Below are positions 1 to 10,900 of a stretch of DNA of 64,000 bases, piece after piece. The DNA comes from Blastobasis lacticolella. Lineage: Eukaryota > Arthropoda > Insecta > Lepidoptera > Blastobasidae. The notes under the pieces are model-generated. The model made no database searches. It saw only the letters and a list, made by a program, of their open reading frames with translations, and was not told where the DNA came from. Position numbers and translations under genes: made by a program. Within the stretch, counting starts at the first letter, position 1. Every line of letters begins with the position of its first letter. The stretch covers positions 12,212,001 to 12,276,000 of the forward strand of contig LR990050.1 in NCBI GenBank assembly GCA_905147135.1, written 5' to 3'.

Positions 1-183
1 TGTTTTATATTAATATCTTTCATCATGTGTGTCGTATGTGTGTGAGTTCACACTTCCTTTGACAGTAAAATAGAGTTGCCCTATAGCGATTTTGAAAATC
101 GCGAGCGGAAAACAATCCATATAAATTAATTTATTTTATTAGACTTTAGGTAAAAACTACCAACGGCAATAATAATAGCGCTT
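1..183. other. AT-rich non-coding DNA
   Basis: No open frame, RNA gene or recognisable repeat is seen here. Confidence 0.5.
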
Positions 184-233
184 TCGTGGAAGAGGCTCTA
201 AGTCCCGCAGTGGACTGTTACGAGCTGTGATGA
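184..233 (+). repeat. LINE 3'-end fragment ending in GATGAT
   Basis: The stretch reads like the reverse complement of the window's right end near 63722-63780. Both contain a 'gaggcyctaagtcc' segment, then 'gcagtggactgtta', then a GATGAT-like tail. It is a 3' remnant of a dispersed retrotransposon family. Confidence 0.5.
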
Positions 234-1979
234 TTATAGATTACGAGAGGTATAAAGTGTACGTAATTAAATGAAAGACAATATCCATTTAGTTGGAACA
301 TCGCGTTACTATCTGTAGAGTGATTAAAATATATTCACCACATTTGACACGGAACTGGCGTGCTAAATTAATGTTTATAGCTTTAGCGGTTTTCATTCAG
401 TCGCGATAAATCATTCAACAGTTTTGTGTAGGTATTTTAAAAAAAATCATGTGGTCAATCCGTCGGTGAAATCACATGCCCTAAATGTCATGCTCGCAAA
501 AATTATATTCTTTGATTTCGTGTAATATCATATTCTCAAAATATAATTTTCTTTTAAAATCCGTCTTACGGGGCTTGATGCTCAGAAAACCGAACATCTC
601 TGAGTGAAAAGCCCTGCGGTCACTAGTGGTCTCGCAGAGTCAGAGAGATCTTTTAATAAAGGATTATAATTATTATGAAAAAATTATAAATTCGTCACTA
701 AGCCGAGTTGACGAAGCCTTATTATTGTTGTAACAGAGACATACATTATAATAAATATTTTTACCTCCAGGTCGTTGGATAATGATCACATTAGCCGCAA
801 GGCAACAAATAGTGTACGAAAAAAAGAAAAAAAGAACGAATTTGCAGGCAAAGGCTGTGTTAAATATTATACTTTTATAGTTTCCCGAATATTGGAGACT
901 TATTGATTGATTGATTCTAAATAAATTTTCTTACGTAGCAAAGCTCTTACTGTAACTTTAAATCGAGAAATGTCATCCAGCTTTATTCTTGACATTTTAA
1001 GTTTTAATTCTATGGATTTTTATTTTAAGTTAGTACTAAGTACGTATCTGTGTTGGGGTGTTCCGAGATCAAGTTAAGTCCTACGTTGGCTCGTTATTGC
1101 TAATCTGCTCACGGATTACCTACTTTAACCAAGGGAGTAATAATGGTAGTAGATCTATGTAACCGCTTTCGATTTGTCATGCTGACTTCATTCAAACTTT
1201 AGGCGAACTTGATTTAAAATATTCATAACACGGTTACGGTTTAAGAAACTTTATTTTCTCAAAAAGACTTACAAAAATCACTTACAAAGAAAACACTTAT
1301 TAAATACGCCGATTGGCGTTTTAAATTTGAGTCTATCAAGAAAAACATGAATTAAGAGTACAGGGTAGACTTAAAGAAAGTGTTAGCATTACATTTTTGT
1401 TAAGTTGATAGATGCGTCAAACTGTTGCGAGTGCACAGAACAATATATGTTTATTAAGGCCTATCACATAGTGGGTGGTTAGTGAACATATTTTCTTTGT
1501 TTGTTTAGTTAAGTTAATATGGTTATTTGCAGCTGTGTAGGTGTAGTTTTGTATTATATTTATTTTTAAGCATATTGTATGTTGTTTGTGTAATAGTGTA
1601 TGTGTTGACCTATTATAGGGCTCAAATTGTATAGTACATAGGTACTTAAGATTTGTTACAAGTGAAAAACATAATGGTGAGTCAGGGAGATCATCTAATC
1701 TATTAACGAAGAGTTCTTTAAGATGTTGGTTTTCAATAGTTTTTTAAAGGTTCACATACACATAGATTTTGCTTCTTTTACTTGTAAATAATAAGAAAAA
1801 GCATTCAGAGCTATTTGTGCTGCAATTTTGAGTAAGTGGCGTAAGTATTGCCTTTGTCGTCGTCGACGCTCCATCGCTAGCACTCGCGGACTGTCCTATT
1901 TGACTCTATATTTGAACGCCACTTTCCTACCAAACTGTTCTGTCCTACTACTGTTCTGCCCTCGTGTGAAACGCGCATT
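234..1979. other. Upstream non-coding region, no feature seen
   Basis: AT-rich DNA with stop codons in all frames. It lies 5' of the K2P channel gene and could hold distal regulatory DNA, but nothing specific is visible. Confidence 0.5.
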
Positions 1980-2065
1980 AATATTCAACTAATGTCAATA
2001 AATCAGAATAAAGTCATTTGTACTTGACCGCACTGGGGTTCGAATCTGGTTGCTCTCGCTTACGG
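1980..2065 (-). repeat. SINE-A remnant (5' half)
   Basis: Aligns by eye to the minus orientation of the SINE-A family (compare 11150-11240). It holds the 'ttcaactaatgt' block, the 'aaagtcattkgtac' block and a decayed B-box (GGTTCGAATC). Confidence 0.55.
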
Positions 2066-2894
2066 AAATGATGAATCTTATAGGAAATGAATTAAGGAAG
2101 GAGGTTTTTAACGTTTACGATGGAATTTTTAAAGTTAAAACATCGACGATCTCTAGGCCACCGATGACCTATGATATTATAAAAAGAGGGCATGTTTTAA
2201 TGCATGTGGTAATCTACAACACAGTAAACATTTTTAAAAAAGTCACCTTTCGAATGGCACTTCATAATAACATTACTTAAGAACGGCTAAACTGATTTGC
2301 TTATTAGATTTTTAAACTCAGATAAACAATCCAAATTAGATTCATAAAGAAAGAAAAATATATATTTCATTTTAGACAGGACCGTCGCGTCAATAAGTGT
2401 TTAAAAATACTGTATCGGCAAATGTACATAGAAGGGGAAAGGGAACGGAAACTGGAATGGGAATGGCAGCAAGTCGCTCGACTGTCATTTGTTTAGCAGG
2501 GCGGTGTCTTTAGGAAATTCATGGCGTGGAAATTTCAAATCTTGGTCAACTTAGCCCACATTATTTTGAGATCGAATTCGACATCGAAATCTGCCAAGTT
2601 GCACTAGTTCTTTCTTGTATTAAACAGCTCAAAATCACTGAAAACACAAAATGCAAAAAAGTTCATATGTCTTTGATAAAGGTCACTAATAATACCTAAC
2701 GAAGACGTCCATGACATTAAAAAGTCAACAAAGTAGAATTTTTGCGTTTGTATGCGGAACTTGCGGCTTAATAGATATTCATTGGTTTATTATTTGCAGC
2801 TAGTCAGACTTCACCTTCAGTTTATTCGTGAAAGGTTCATTAGATTTTTCTATCCGGATGTCGAGTTATGTTGTCTGGTGTAACCGTTTTTTCC
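2066..2894. other. Non-coding, no feature seen
   Basis: No supported gene. The 76-residue frame at 2050-2280 lacks any recognisable motif and partly overlaps the SINE remnant, so it is treated as chance. Confidence 0.45.
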
Positions 2895-3065
2895 GTACCT
2901 GAAGGGTAAAAAATGAACCTTATTTCTAAGCCTCCGTTGTCTGTCTGTCACAGGCCTGTATCTTTGGAATTGCGACTGCCAGATTATATTCACAGAATAA
3001 TGTGTTTCTATAGCTGCTATACCTAATACAAAACATGCTATTTCCGCCTTGGTTTTATTTTTCCC
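2895..3065. repeat. Dispersed insect repeat ('gggtaaaaa...gtctgtctgtc')
   Basis: The order GGGTAAAAA, a CCTTATTTCTAAG-like block, CCGTTGTCTGTCTGTC and a 'tgtgtttctatagctgctat' block resembles a repeat common in insect genomes. This is recognised from memory of the motif order, not from a search. An antisense 93-aa frame across it is not considered a gene. Confidence 0.4.
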
Positions 3066-3113
3066 TGTCATAATAAAATTTAACGAAGTACATCTTCGTA
3101 AATTTTTTATTAA

Positions 3114-3157
3114 ATTTTGAAGCCAGGGCATCTATTTCAATGCTCTGGCTTCAAAAT
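3114..3157. repeat. Snap-back inverted repeat, 18-bp arms
   Basis: Arms 3114-3131 and 3140-3157 are reverse complements with one mismatch, separated by an 8-nt loop. The inner segments read ATTTTGAAGCCAG and CTGGCTTCAAAAT. Confidence 0.85.
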
Positions 3158-3481
3158 CTTGGTGTTGGTATAATCGTGCGGAACCCGTTATTATTACATA
3201 CAGTTGAGGAGCTATTCGCCAAAAACTGCTGTGTTATTATGGGACAGAGATGAGTATACGTATCTAAAGGTACAGATATGTACGAGCATATAACAAGTAT
3301 TGTATGTAATCATATTTCATTTTTGATGTACGCTTCTGTTGGTGACGAGATAAATCGTGGTTTAACAAGGTACCGGAGTTAGTTTGTAATACGCATGAAA
3401 AGTTGCAGAAAAGATAGGTCTTAGGAGGAAATAGATTAGATGGGGAACTTTCGGTGGTTAATTTTGGCCAGTGGCGACTAT
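3158..3481. other. Non-coding, no feature seen
   Basis: No open frame or repeat was recognised. Confidence 0.45.
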
Positions 3482-3545
3482 TTTATTTATTTATTTAACT
3501 CTTTATTGCACACAAAACATAAAGAAAAAAAACACAATTATAAAC
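3482..3545 (-). repeat. LINE 3' tail with (TAAA)n
   Basis: Read on the minus strand it ends in a possible AATAAA signal followed by TAAATAAATAAA. This is the same 3' architecture as the LINE ending at 11472. Confidence 0.5.
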
Positions 3546-3570
3546 GATACAACAGACACTATTTATTTCT

Positions 3571-3670
3571 TACTCTGAAAAGAGTAACTTGTACATAGCA
3601 GCAATTAGGTTCGAACCCGGTACCTCGGGTTACGAGTCAGACTCCGTAACCTTTAGTCCATCAACGCTCT
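3571..3670 (-). repeat. SINE-A, 5' (tRNA-like) half
   Basis: Minus-strand copy with a good B-box (GGTTCGAACC in the + reading at 3610-3619) and the conserved head 'agagcgttgatggacta'. The 3' half is missing. Confidence 0.65.
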
Positions 3671-4428
3671 ATATAAATAGGAACTTCTATTTGTTAATTA
3701 ACTGTGCGTTGGTTCGCTAGTTACACGGTAATCTACCAGTCGATCAGGAGTTCGCGTGCGAGCAATCATCAACTCAATTTAGCCCCCACCATGCCTTTTA
3801 AGCTAGAGCTAAAACTATTAGCTACATTATTAAGTTACGCCGATTATTTTTAGCACTATAATAAAAAATATAAATGCTGATTCTCTTTTTATGAACCACC
3901 GTTGAAAAAAATTGCCCTTTAGTTTTTTCGTTCAAGAACTTAGGATGTGTTTTTTTCTGTTTGCTAGTATTTCATAAGTATGTAAGTCATTTTCTAAGTA
4001 AAAACGTACCAAAATAGAACATGATCTCAATATTTGATACTACAAGGCCACGCTTACTAATTGGCCGCTGTTGAATTTAATCATTTTTTGTTGATCATTT
4101 ATCAAACACTTCTTGAAAGAAATCGCTTTATCCGATGACGAGTGCCTATTGCTTCTACGTATACCAGTTATTATACACTGCGTCTGTTATGTGTTTGCAA
4201 TAGAAATAACAGCTTCGTTACATGCAAAACGACCCCTTGGTAATAATAAAATAATTATACTAGACTTGGAGGGATTGGCCATAAGCAGGAATAATCGAAA
4301 CATCTACCATTTCCCTTTTTACAAACTCATCCTGCCTAATTGTCTGTGTAGAGCCTACTTCCTCACATTCTTATTCAATCTTACCATGACAAACACTAGC
4401 ACGTTAAGTGAAGTGTAAGTACATTCCG
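3671..4428. other. Non-coding, no feature seen
   Basis: The 101-codon frame at 4113-4418 carries no motif or splice context that I recognise. Confidence 0.45.
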
Positions 4429-4720
4429 GCGCCACAATGAAAGCTGAAAGCACAGGACTGAAAGCTCACGTCCGCATTGTGGCGCGGCTTTCGCTTCAGT
4501 AAAAGCACGCTGAAAACTCTGAAGCGTTTCAGTTGGCCGCGGTCCGTCGAGGCGTCCGCGAGTCCCGTCTCCCGGATTAACGACGAACCACGAACAATCA
4601 CGAAACTTTGTGTCGTACGCGCCGCGAACACGAATCTCGGATTCGTCGCGACTATTTCAACTTGGGAAATTTCTTTCTGCTGTAGACTTCGAGAGTTGTA
4701 TACTTTTGGGGAATGAGGTT
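4429..4720. promoter_or_regulatory. CpG-dense block, possible promoter or 5' non-coding exon
   Basis: This stretch is much richer in C, G and CpG than its flanks (many CG dinucleotides at 4480-4660). It begins with an 11-bp perfect inverted repeat, GCGCCACAATG at 4429-4439 pairing with 4475-4485. Both strands are open for more than 200 nt, as expected in GC-rich DNA with few stops, so the frames are not evidence of a protein. It lies 3 kb before the first K2P coding exon and could be an upstream promoter or untranslated exon. This is inference from composition only. Confidence 0.3.
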
Positions 4721-5940
4721 TGTTTCCGCGATTGTTATTTTTCATCCCATGTTCGAAGTGCGGCTTAATGATGGCTGGGAGCCGTGAAAAGTTTGTGTTT
4801 TTGTGACTGCGTAGGGAGTTCTTGACTATACTTACCTAAAATTGTTTTTTTTTTTAATGACTCTGCACTATTTTAAATATGTTTTTTTGTTGTTTTGATT
4901 TTCAAATTAGTAACTAATATTAATATCTGTGGCATAAACTAAGAGTTTAGTACGAATAGCTAAGTGAAATAAATTTTGTTCCGATTAACAATTTGGATAA
5001 CTCATCAATTTAGGGTTCTTAAGATTAGGGGGAGTCCGGGAGAGTATACCTGCTCTCCACTAAAATACTCATAGTATGTTTTAAACTGATATATTTATAT
5101 TTTCTGTGAATTGTATAACCTGCACTATTTAGTTATATTTTCTCTTAAGAACGTTTGATTTAACTTTAAAATTTTGCAAGTTATTAACGAATTTTCCAAA
5201 AACATTATTTATCGTTATGTCTCCCTCTTGGGTGGGAGAATATACCCTCTAATTAGGGAGACATTAGTCGGGTTTAAAATTTAGTAGAATAATAATGAAA
5301 TGGGCTGTAATTTTATTGAAAATGTTATATCATGATAATAGCACTTATTATTACAAAATACAATGAGAAACTTAGGAACTTAGGTTATCTTTGTAAGGTA
5401 TGTAATTTAGATAAAGTGTGTCACCATATTTTAAGTTATGTCATAGTTACTGTGACTCTAATACGTAATCACAACTTTAGAATTATAGCCTGTTCCTTGT
5501 CGACTCTTCCTTTTTATAGTTGATGGGCATTTTCGGTGATTATATTTGAAAAACAAAAGAAAACAATTTTATAAGGAAATTGCAAGAGAGATTACCCGGG
5601 TAAATGTTATTTATTTTATTATTTCTTGCCAGACGTAATTGTACGTTATCGCTTCGCATTTCTAAACCCAACTGCCGGATGCAATAATGTCCCGTACGAG
5701 GGACGGGGCATGCATGTGACATCTAATAATGCCGCAATACACAGTGTCACAAATATTAAACAAGCAGTGGTTAATGTCTCCCACCTGGTAAACTCTCTCG
5801 GCCTCCCCCTAAATCAAGATCCAATAGGAATTTTATCTGCTTATGTAACTCTACAGCATTGCAGAGTAATTAGTTATGGGAATTGTAGTATAGCTCTATC
5901 TACCACTAAAACTTAAGCAATTCATATTCTAAATATATAA
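4721..5940. other. Non-coding, no feature seen
   Basis: AT-rich. The frame at 5626-5916 needs a non-ATG start and shows no domain, so it is not annotated as a gene. Confidence 0.4.
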
Positions 5941-5998
5941 AAGACCTCAAAACCGCCCGTCGCACGACTATGTTCGTAAGACCGTTGCCAATTAGAAC
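5941..5998. repeat. Short dispersed repeat shared with 25375-25435
   Basis: Both places carry 'aaaccgcccgtc', then 'cacgac', then 'gaccgttgccaa' in the same order. This is a degenerate interspersed repeat of unknown class. Confidence 0.45.
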
Positions 5999-6289
5999 AG
6001 CGCGTTAAAACTAGAATATTTTATTCCTGCGGGATCATTAAGTATTTCCGTGATCACTTATAACACTCGAGAATTGCAGTTTGCCGTTAATGAAGGAGTT
6101 ATTAATTGCCACAGTGTCAGATATTACGAACTGCAAAGATAATTTGGGTGCAATACAAATACCTAATGATAAATAAACGTTTTCATTATTTTTACTGTGT
6201 TTAGAACATAGTTGGAAAAGTAGATATACTCGTACATTAGTTTAAAAATATATGTAGGTATACAATGGGTATAGGACAAATAGCCTAAC

Positions 6290-6475
6290 CTATTCCCAAG
6301 GAGGGTTGGCGACAGGCAGGCGGCCGGCCATAAAACTACAGCCAAAACTCTTTAACAGTATGGTGTCAATGTGAACATACTGACACACTGGACAATATGA
6401 AATACTGTGCCGACCTAAAATGAATGGGATAAGGGCCGGCAAATGATGAGGACAAATAACCTAACAAAATAAACT
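6290..6475. repeat. Probable LINE 3'-end remnant
   Basis: Contains 'cctattcccaaggagg', 'ggcggccggccataaaactacagcc' in two blocks, and a closing 'aaatgatgagga'. This resembles lepidopteran LINE 3' ends, but no coding remains. Recognition is from the motif pattern only. Confidence 0.35.
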
Positions 6476-6500
6476 ACGATTAAAACAACATTATATTAAA

Positions 6501-6655
6501 ATGATCCAGTCTGATGTAATTCGCCTATATTCACAGTGTCACGGAGGTCAGATGGCAGTAATGTTGCTCATCTGCCAAATTTTGAGTCATGGTCAAGGCG
6601 GACCCCGAGCCCTGGTACGCGAGAGCACAACCAGGACATTAACGCTAAGATGATT
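6501..6655 (+). repeat. SINE-A, 3' half
   Basis: Shows the family blocks in order: 'tcacggaggtcagatggcag', 'gtcatggtcaaggcggac', 'gcgagagcacaacc' and the end 'attaacgctaagatgatt'. The tRNA-like head is missing. Confidence 0.7.
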
Positions 6656-7432
6656 ATTTATTTATAGTTATAAACATGTCAAAGTGAATAAGGTATACGT
6701 AGATTATTCAAACCCTTAGCTAATACTAGATGTTTGTTGGTTTGTCCTTCCTTTACTTCGAGTCAATGAGTCCTATCGATCTGCTTTTTTGGCATATATC
6801 TAGTTCAAGCTATGGAGAAAGACAAGGCTATATTTTACGAAGACTGTGACGCTGCAGGAAAATCTAGTATTCGCATAGAATAGCTTAGAAAAGTAACGTT
6901 TATTTAAAACCAGTTAGACTAAAACACGTAACTACTGACTCCTCTTTCTGTTTAGACAATTACACTCAGACAAATGGTGGTAGCGTAAAGTGCTACGAGC
7001 AATAAAACAGCACTTTTAATATTTTTCCAGCGCTCAGTATACCGTTTGTTTCTATCCGTTTCAACGCTTCTTTCAATAAACTTAGCGCTTCAAACAAGGC
7101 CAGTTATTTAAAATTTTAGACGGAGGCTTCTCACCTCAAACCACCGTTATAAAAAAAAAAACTCTAAAAATAACTTATTTGCCAAACGTATCAACATTAG
7201 TTTTGACAATTAGATGCTAGAATTTAACGGAAAATGCGTAGAACCCGTTTACCACACAAATATTACTAATTCGACATCTCCGCCTATTTGTCTACGCTGT
7301 CATGACCAAACTGCTGAATGGGAAGGTTTGGTTTTACTCGTTTGTTATATAGAGATAGAGAATTAACTTTTGATGTACCTAATTATTCTATTCAGTCAGA
7401 GAATAATAAATTGTCTTTAGATAGTACCTATA
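6656..7432. other. Non-coding, no feature seen
   Basis: No ORF, RNA gene or clear repeat. Confidence 0.45.
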
Positions 7433-7548
7433 ACTTACTTACTACGTTGACTCAACAACTCAAAATGAGTCTTGGCCTCCGACACTAAGATGTACCATTC
7501 CACTTCGTCCTGTGCCACCTCTTGCCAACAGTCAGCCCGGAGTTCCAA
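7433..7548 (-). repeat. LINE 3'-end fragment with (TAAG)n tail
   Basis: Its reverse complement matches 50215-50345 closely (blocks 'ggaactccgggctgactgtt', 'gtggcacaggac', 'gtgtcggaggccaagactca'). It closes with AAGTAAGT. The translation near the end reads like a LINE polyprotein C-terminus (EAKTHF). Confidence 0.65.
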
Positions 7549-7737
7549 AAGATAATATCTATTGTTTCAGATAATAATAATCCCAAAAATATTTACATAA
7601 TTTCCGATAAAATTTTCAATATATATGACTAGTAAATACAATGTAGTTGGTCCCACCCAAACGCCACCAATGACCACAGGCTACGAAACAGCGACATTGA
7701 AAACAAATCGATTATACTCGTTCGACTGTGTACTGCA
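7549..7737 (+). other. Putative 5' flank / 5' UTR of the K2P gene
   Basis: This non-coding stretch directly precedes the uORFs and start codon of the channel. No TATA box or initiator was identified with confidence. Confidence 0.3.
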
Positions 7738-7782
7738 ATGAATCGAGCGATTGTGCCTGTGACTAGAGGAGCATTAGTGTGA
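7738..7782 (+). promoter_or_regulatory. Upstream ORF 1 (14 codons)
   Basis: ATG at 7738, TGA at 7780-7782. It is in the same frame as the channel start at 7822 but closed before it. Its last base is the first base of uORF2's ATG. Confidence 0.4.
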
Positions 7783-7817
7783 TGGTGTTAGTGCTGTGCT
7801 GTGGAACTGTTTCGTGA
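7782..7817 (+). promoter_or_regulatory. Upstream ORF 2 (11 codons), ends 4 nt before the channel ATG
   Basis: ATG at 7782 has a strong context (G at -3 and G at +4), and TGA is at 7815-7817. If these bases are in the mRNA it would be expected to lower translation of the channel or make it depend on reinitiation. Transcript boundaries are not known. Confidence 0.4.
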
Positions 7818-7821
7818 CACG

Positions 7822-7971
7822 ATGTGCAACGTGAAGACTGTCGCGTGGGAATCGGAGGCGCTTATGGGGGCGCCGAAGCCGTCCCGATGGGGACAGCTTT
7901 GCCCCCGCGCAGCGCTCTCGCATGTCGGCCTGTTCGTCGCACTGATGCTGTATACCGCTGGAGGAGGCTTG
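7822..7971 (+). CDS. K2P exon 1 (N-terminus and most of M1)
   Basis: Fifty codons from ATG 7822 to the donor 'g|gtaaga' at 7972, phase 0. The C-terminal part is the first membrane helix (HVGLFVALMLYTAGGGL) and is completed by exon 2, which begins V-F-R-A-L-E. The junction gives the K2P pattern of a small-residue-rich M1 end followed by an aromatic and the E-x-P of the cap. Confidence 0.85.
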
Positions 7972-10900
7972 GTAAGAATCTTCATATTTTATTTGAGAGG
8001 TGAGATGTGTGGATAAAATAACCTGCGACACGTGATGGGCTCAATCACGTGAGACCATGGGAGACCGTCTTAACACCAGCTAGCATTTTTTATTTACTTT
8101 GAAGTTAGCGAGACTCAAAGTTATAAGTATCTCGCGGGAGCCGGATTGTATCAATAACTTTTTATACTATGTTAGAAGGTAGGTACTCAATGAAAAACTA
8201 TCAGCCCGTCGCGCGTCGGATGGAACGCATTAATTGTTGCTCAACATCTTCTGTAGACAAATTTTTTTCTCTATGTGTCTACCTTATCTTTTAATCAGGA
8301 TCACAGCAATACAAACATTTTGGCTTGGCGGGAGAAATATACGGGAGGAATAGACGGACTCCTCAGCTTAGGTAATCCTACCACCGGAAACGATTATTGA
8401 AACATGCGAAAATTTGTACTTACCTAATACATTTAACTAGACAAACGAAACTTTAAGAGCGTCGTTGGTCTAGTGTGTTGGTAGGTCTTGTATTTCACAA
8501 GATTCAATAAACCTTTTATTTATTTTTATTTATTTATTTAATGGTTAAGGGGTCCGTACCCGTACCCGGACTCCCAGTGCCAACATGTACCAATAACTCT
8601 TTTCTGAATTTTGAACACTGCCAATGCCCTTACGGTGAGGGAAAACATCGTGATTAAACCTGCACATTCAGGCGACTGAATATGTAACCATGTTTCAATC
8701 TGGTCGGGTTCCCCTGTGGCCAGGGTCTGCTTCCTGCTGTCAAGGTGGTGGAATTACAAGTGTTGGAACTGTCAGGACATAATAGGAACACTCTAAAAGC
8801 CCAAATTGCAGCTATAAGATTGCCGCATCTAAGCTATGGAAATCTTTGTTGAGAAAAATATTAAAGTGTATAAATTATTTTCATTACACATATTTATTAC
8901 TTAACGTTATAGGACATTAAGTCTCCCGATATGTTAAACATAAACTATGAGCTATGGTAAACAGCATCCATTTTGAAAACTTAAACGTATTATCAATTAA
9001 TATTAACAAAAACTAAAATAATATCCAACACTTGATACTTATATCAATAACGTAACATTCAGCGTTTTGTCTGAAGGTTTGAATAAAAAGTAAATGAACA
9101 TAAGACTTAAAATTCTGCAAATTCTTCTTCATAAAGGCATGTGGGGCTTTCCTTGATTTTTTCATCATCAAATGTATCAAAGTTGGTGGTATCTCCCGGA
9201 GAGCGGATCTTGGGGACAAAAGGCGGGTGTACTCGACTATTGAGGAGATTATCCCAGTCGATTTCTCTAAACCATTTGTGATTTTTAAAATCCAATATGC
9301 CATCCTTTAAGTTTCCATATCGCCTGGTCACGTCAACTTGTAAGACATGTGCAACTAGATCCTTAAGTTCGTTGGAGAAATGTGCTGGACAGCGATATTT
9401 ACCTGCGACGATCTTCTCATAAATTCTCATTGGGTCCGAAGCAAAAAACGGAGGGTGACCAGCGCTCATTTCAAACAGCAGGATTCCCATCGACCACCAG
9501 TCCACAGAGCAACCATATCCCTTGCTTAATATGATTTCCGGCGCCAGATACTCAGGGGTCCCGCATAAGGTCCAAGTTCTTCCTCTTATAAGTTTACAGA
9601 ACCCAAAATCAGTAATTTTTATGTAACCAGTTCTATCAATTAAAATATTTTCAGGTTTCAAATCTCTGTAGACTAACTCGCAGGAGTGCAGATATTCGAG
9701 CGCTAGTATAACCTGAGCACCGTAAAACTTCGACGAGCTCTCTTCAAACTTTCCCATTTTTCGCAAGTGAGAAAACATTTCACCGCCTGCTATGAATGGT
9801 AGGACGAAGTACAGATACACATGATCCTTGAAAAAGTATTTCATGTACACTACAAAAGGAAAATTCAAGCCACAAAGAATTTTTTTCTCGTAATAACTGT
9901 GTTCTATTTGTTTTAGTTTCACAATTTTCTCTTTTTCAAGCATTTTCATGGCGTAGAATTTTCCCGTGTCTACATGTTTCGCTAAAAACACTATTCCAAA
10001 AGCGCCGGTTCCGAGTACTTTCATGCGTTCGAAGTCGCCAATCTTTGCGTTGCTGTCAGACTTTTCGTTCCATATTTCGATGAAGTCCTGGCGCAGTTTC
10101 CGTAGATACTGTGCATACTGCTCTTGCTTTGCGGGAGAGTAGCCCCCAGCGCCTGAACGTGTTTCTTCCCCCATAAGTCACACCAAGCTGGTTGGTAAGA
10201 TAAATTCCAGACACAGTCCAATAATACGATTAAACGGTGATAAATAAGATTTTGAAATAACTTTTCAGTGTCTAAATATAATTATTCGAACAACGAGATT
10301 CGATTTCGCAATTTTCATAGAATTAGAAAGTCATGCAGATATATCATGACATAATATCATGATCTTGACTTTTGGACTTTATTGACTTTATGGCGTAAGC
10401 ACAGATTATAATGGTTCAGATGAGTTCATTAAATAATAAAAGTATTAAAGTAAAGGTAGGGTTCCGTAGTTGCTCGTCAAAATATGTTTTCTTAGGAATT
10501 TTGTATTCTGGTGGGCCGAAAGGATGTATGCATGGTAGCTGAGACCGCCTCCTATGAATTTGCCGCTCTGGGTTGTGGCTTATATTTCCCATGTGATAAA
10601 TATGTCACTGGTCTATCTCAAAAATATTATGTTCAACAGCTAGTCTAACGGAGCCGTACGGGGTTTATTTTTATTACCGGTGTAGTATTTATACTGGATA
10701 TAGATACTTCTATGAATTATAGGCTTGTTTGACTATGGTACCCTAAACCAATTTCCACTGGGTAAATGTGAGTCCATCAAAGGTTTGACTACAATGTCGT
10801 GGAGAGTAGGATCAAAGATCCTGCGTGATTCACATTTAAAATATTGATGAGAATCTAAGGTAACCAAGAACAGGAGGGCCGCCCCCTATTTGGTAGCCGG

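Noticed and set aside
2850..3131. 93-aa minus-strand ORF
   Set aside because: Falls across a dispersed repeat and half of a hairpin.
4404..4745. 113-aa minus-strand ORF
   Set aside because: It overlaps another open frame in a GC-rich, stop-poor block with no motif.
7801..7821. K2P start at GTG 7801
   Set aside because: A non-ATG start is unnecessary: ATG 7822 is in frame with A at -3, and a stop lies upstream at 7789-7791.
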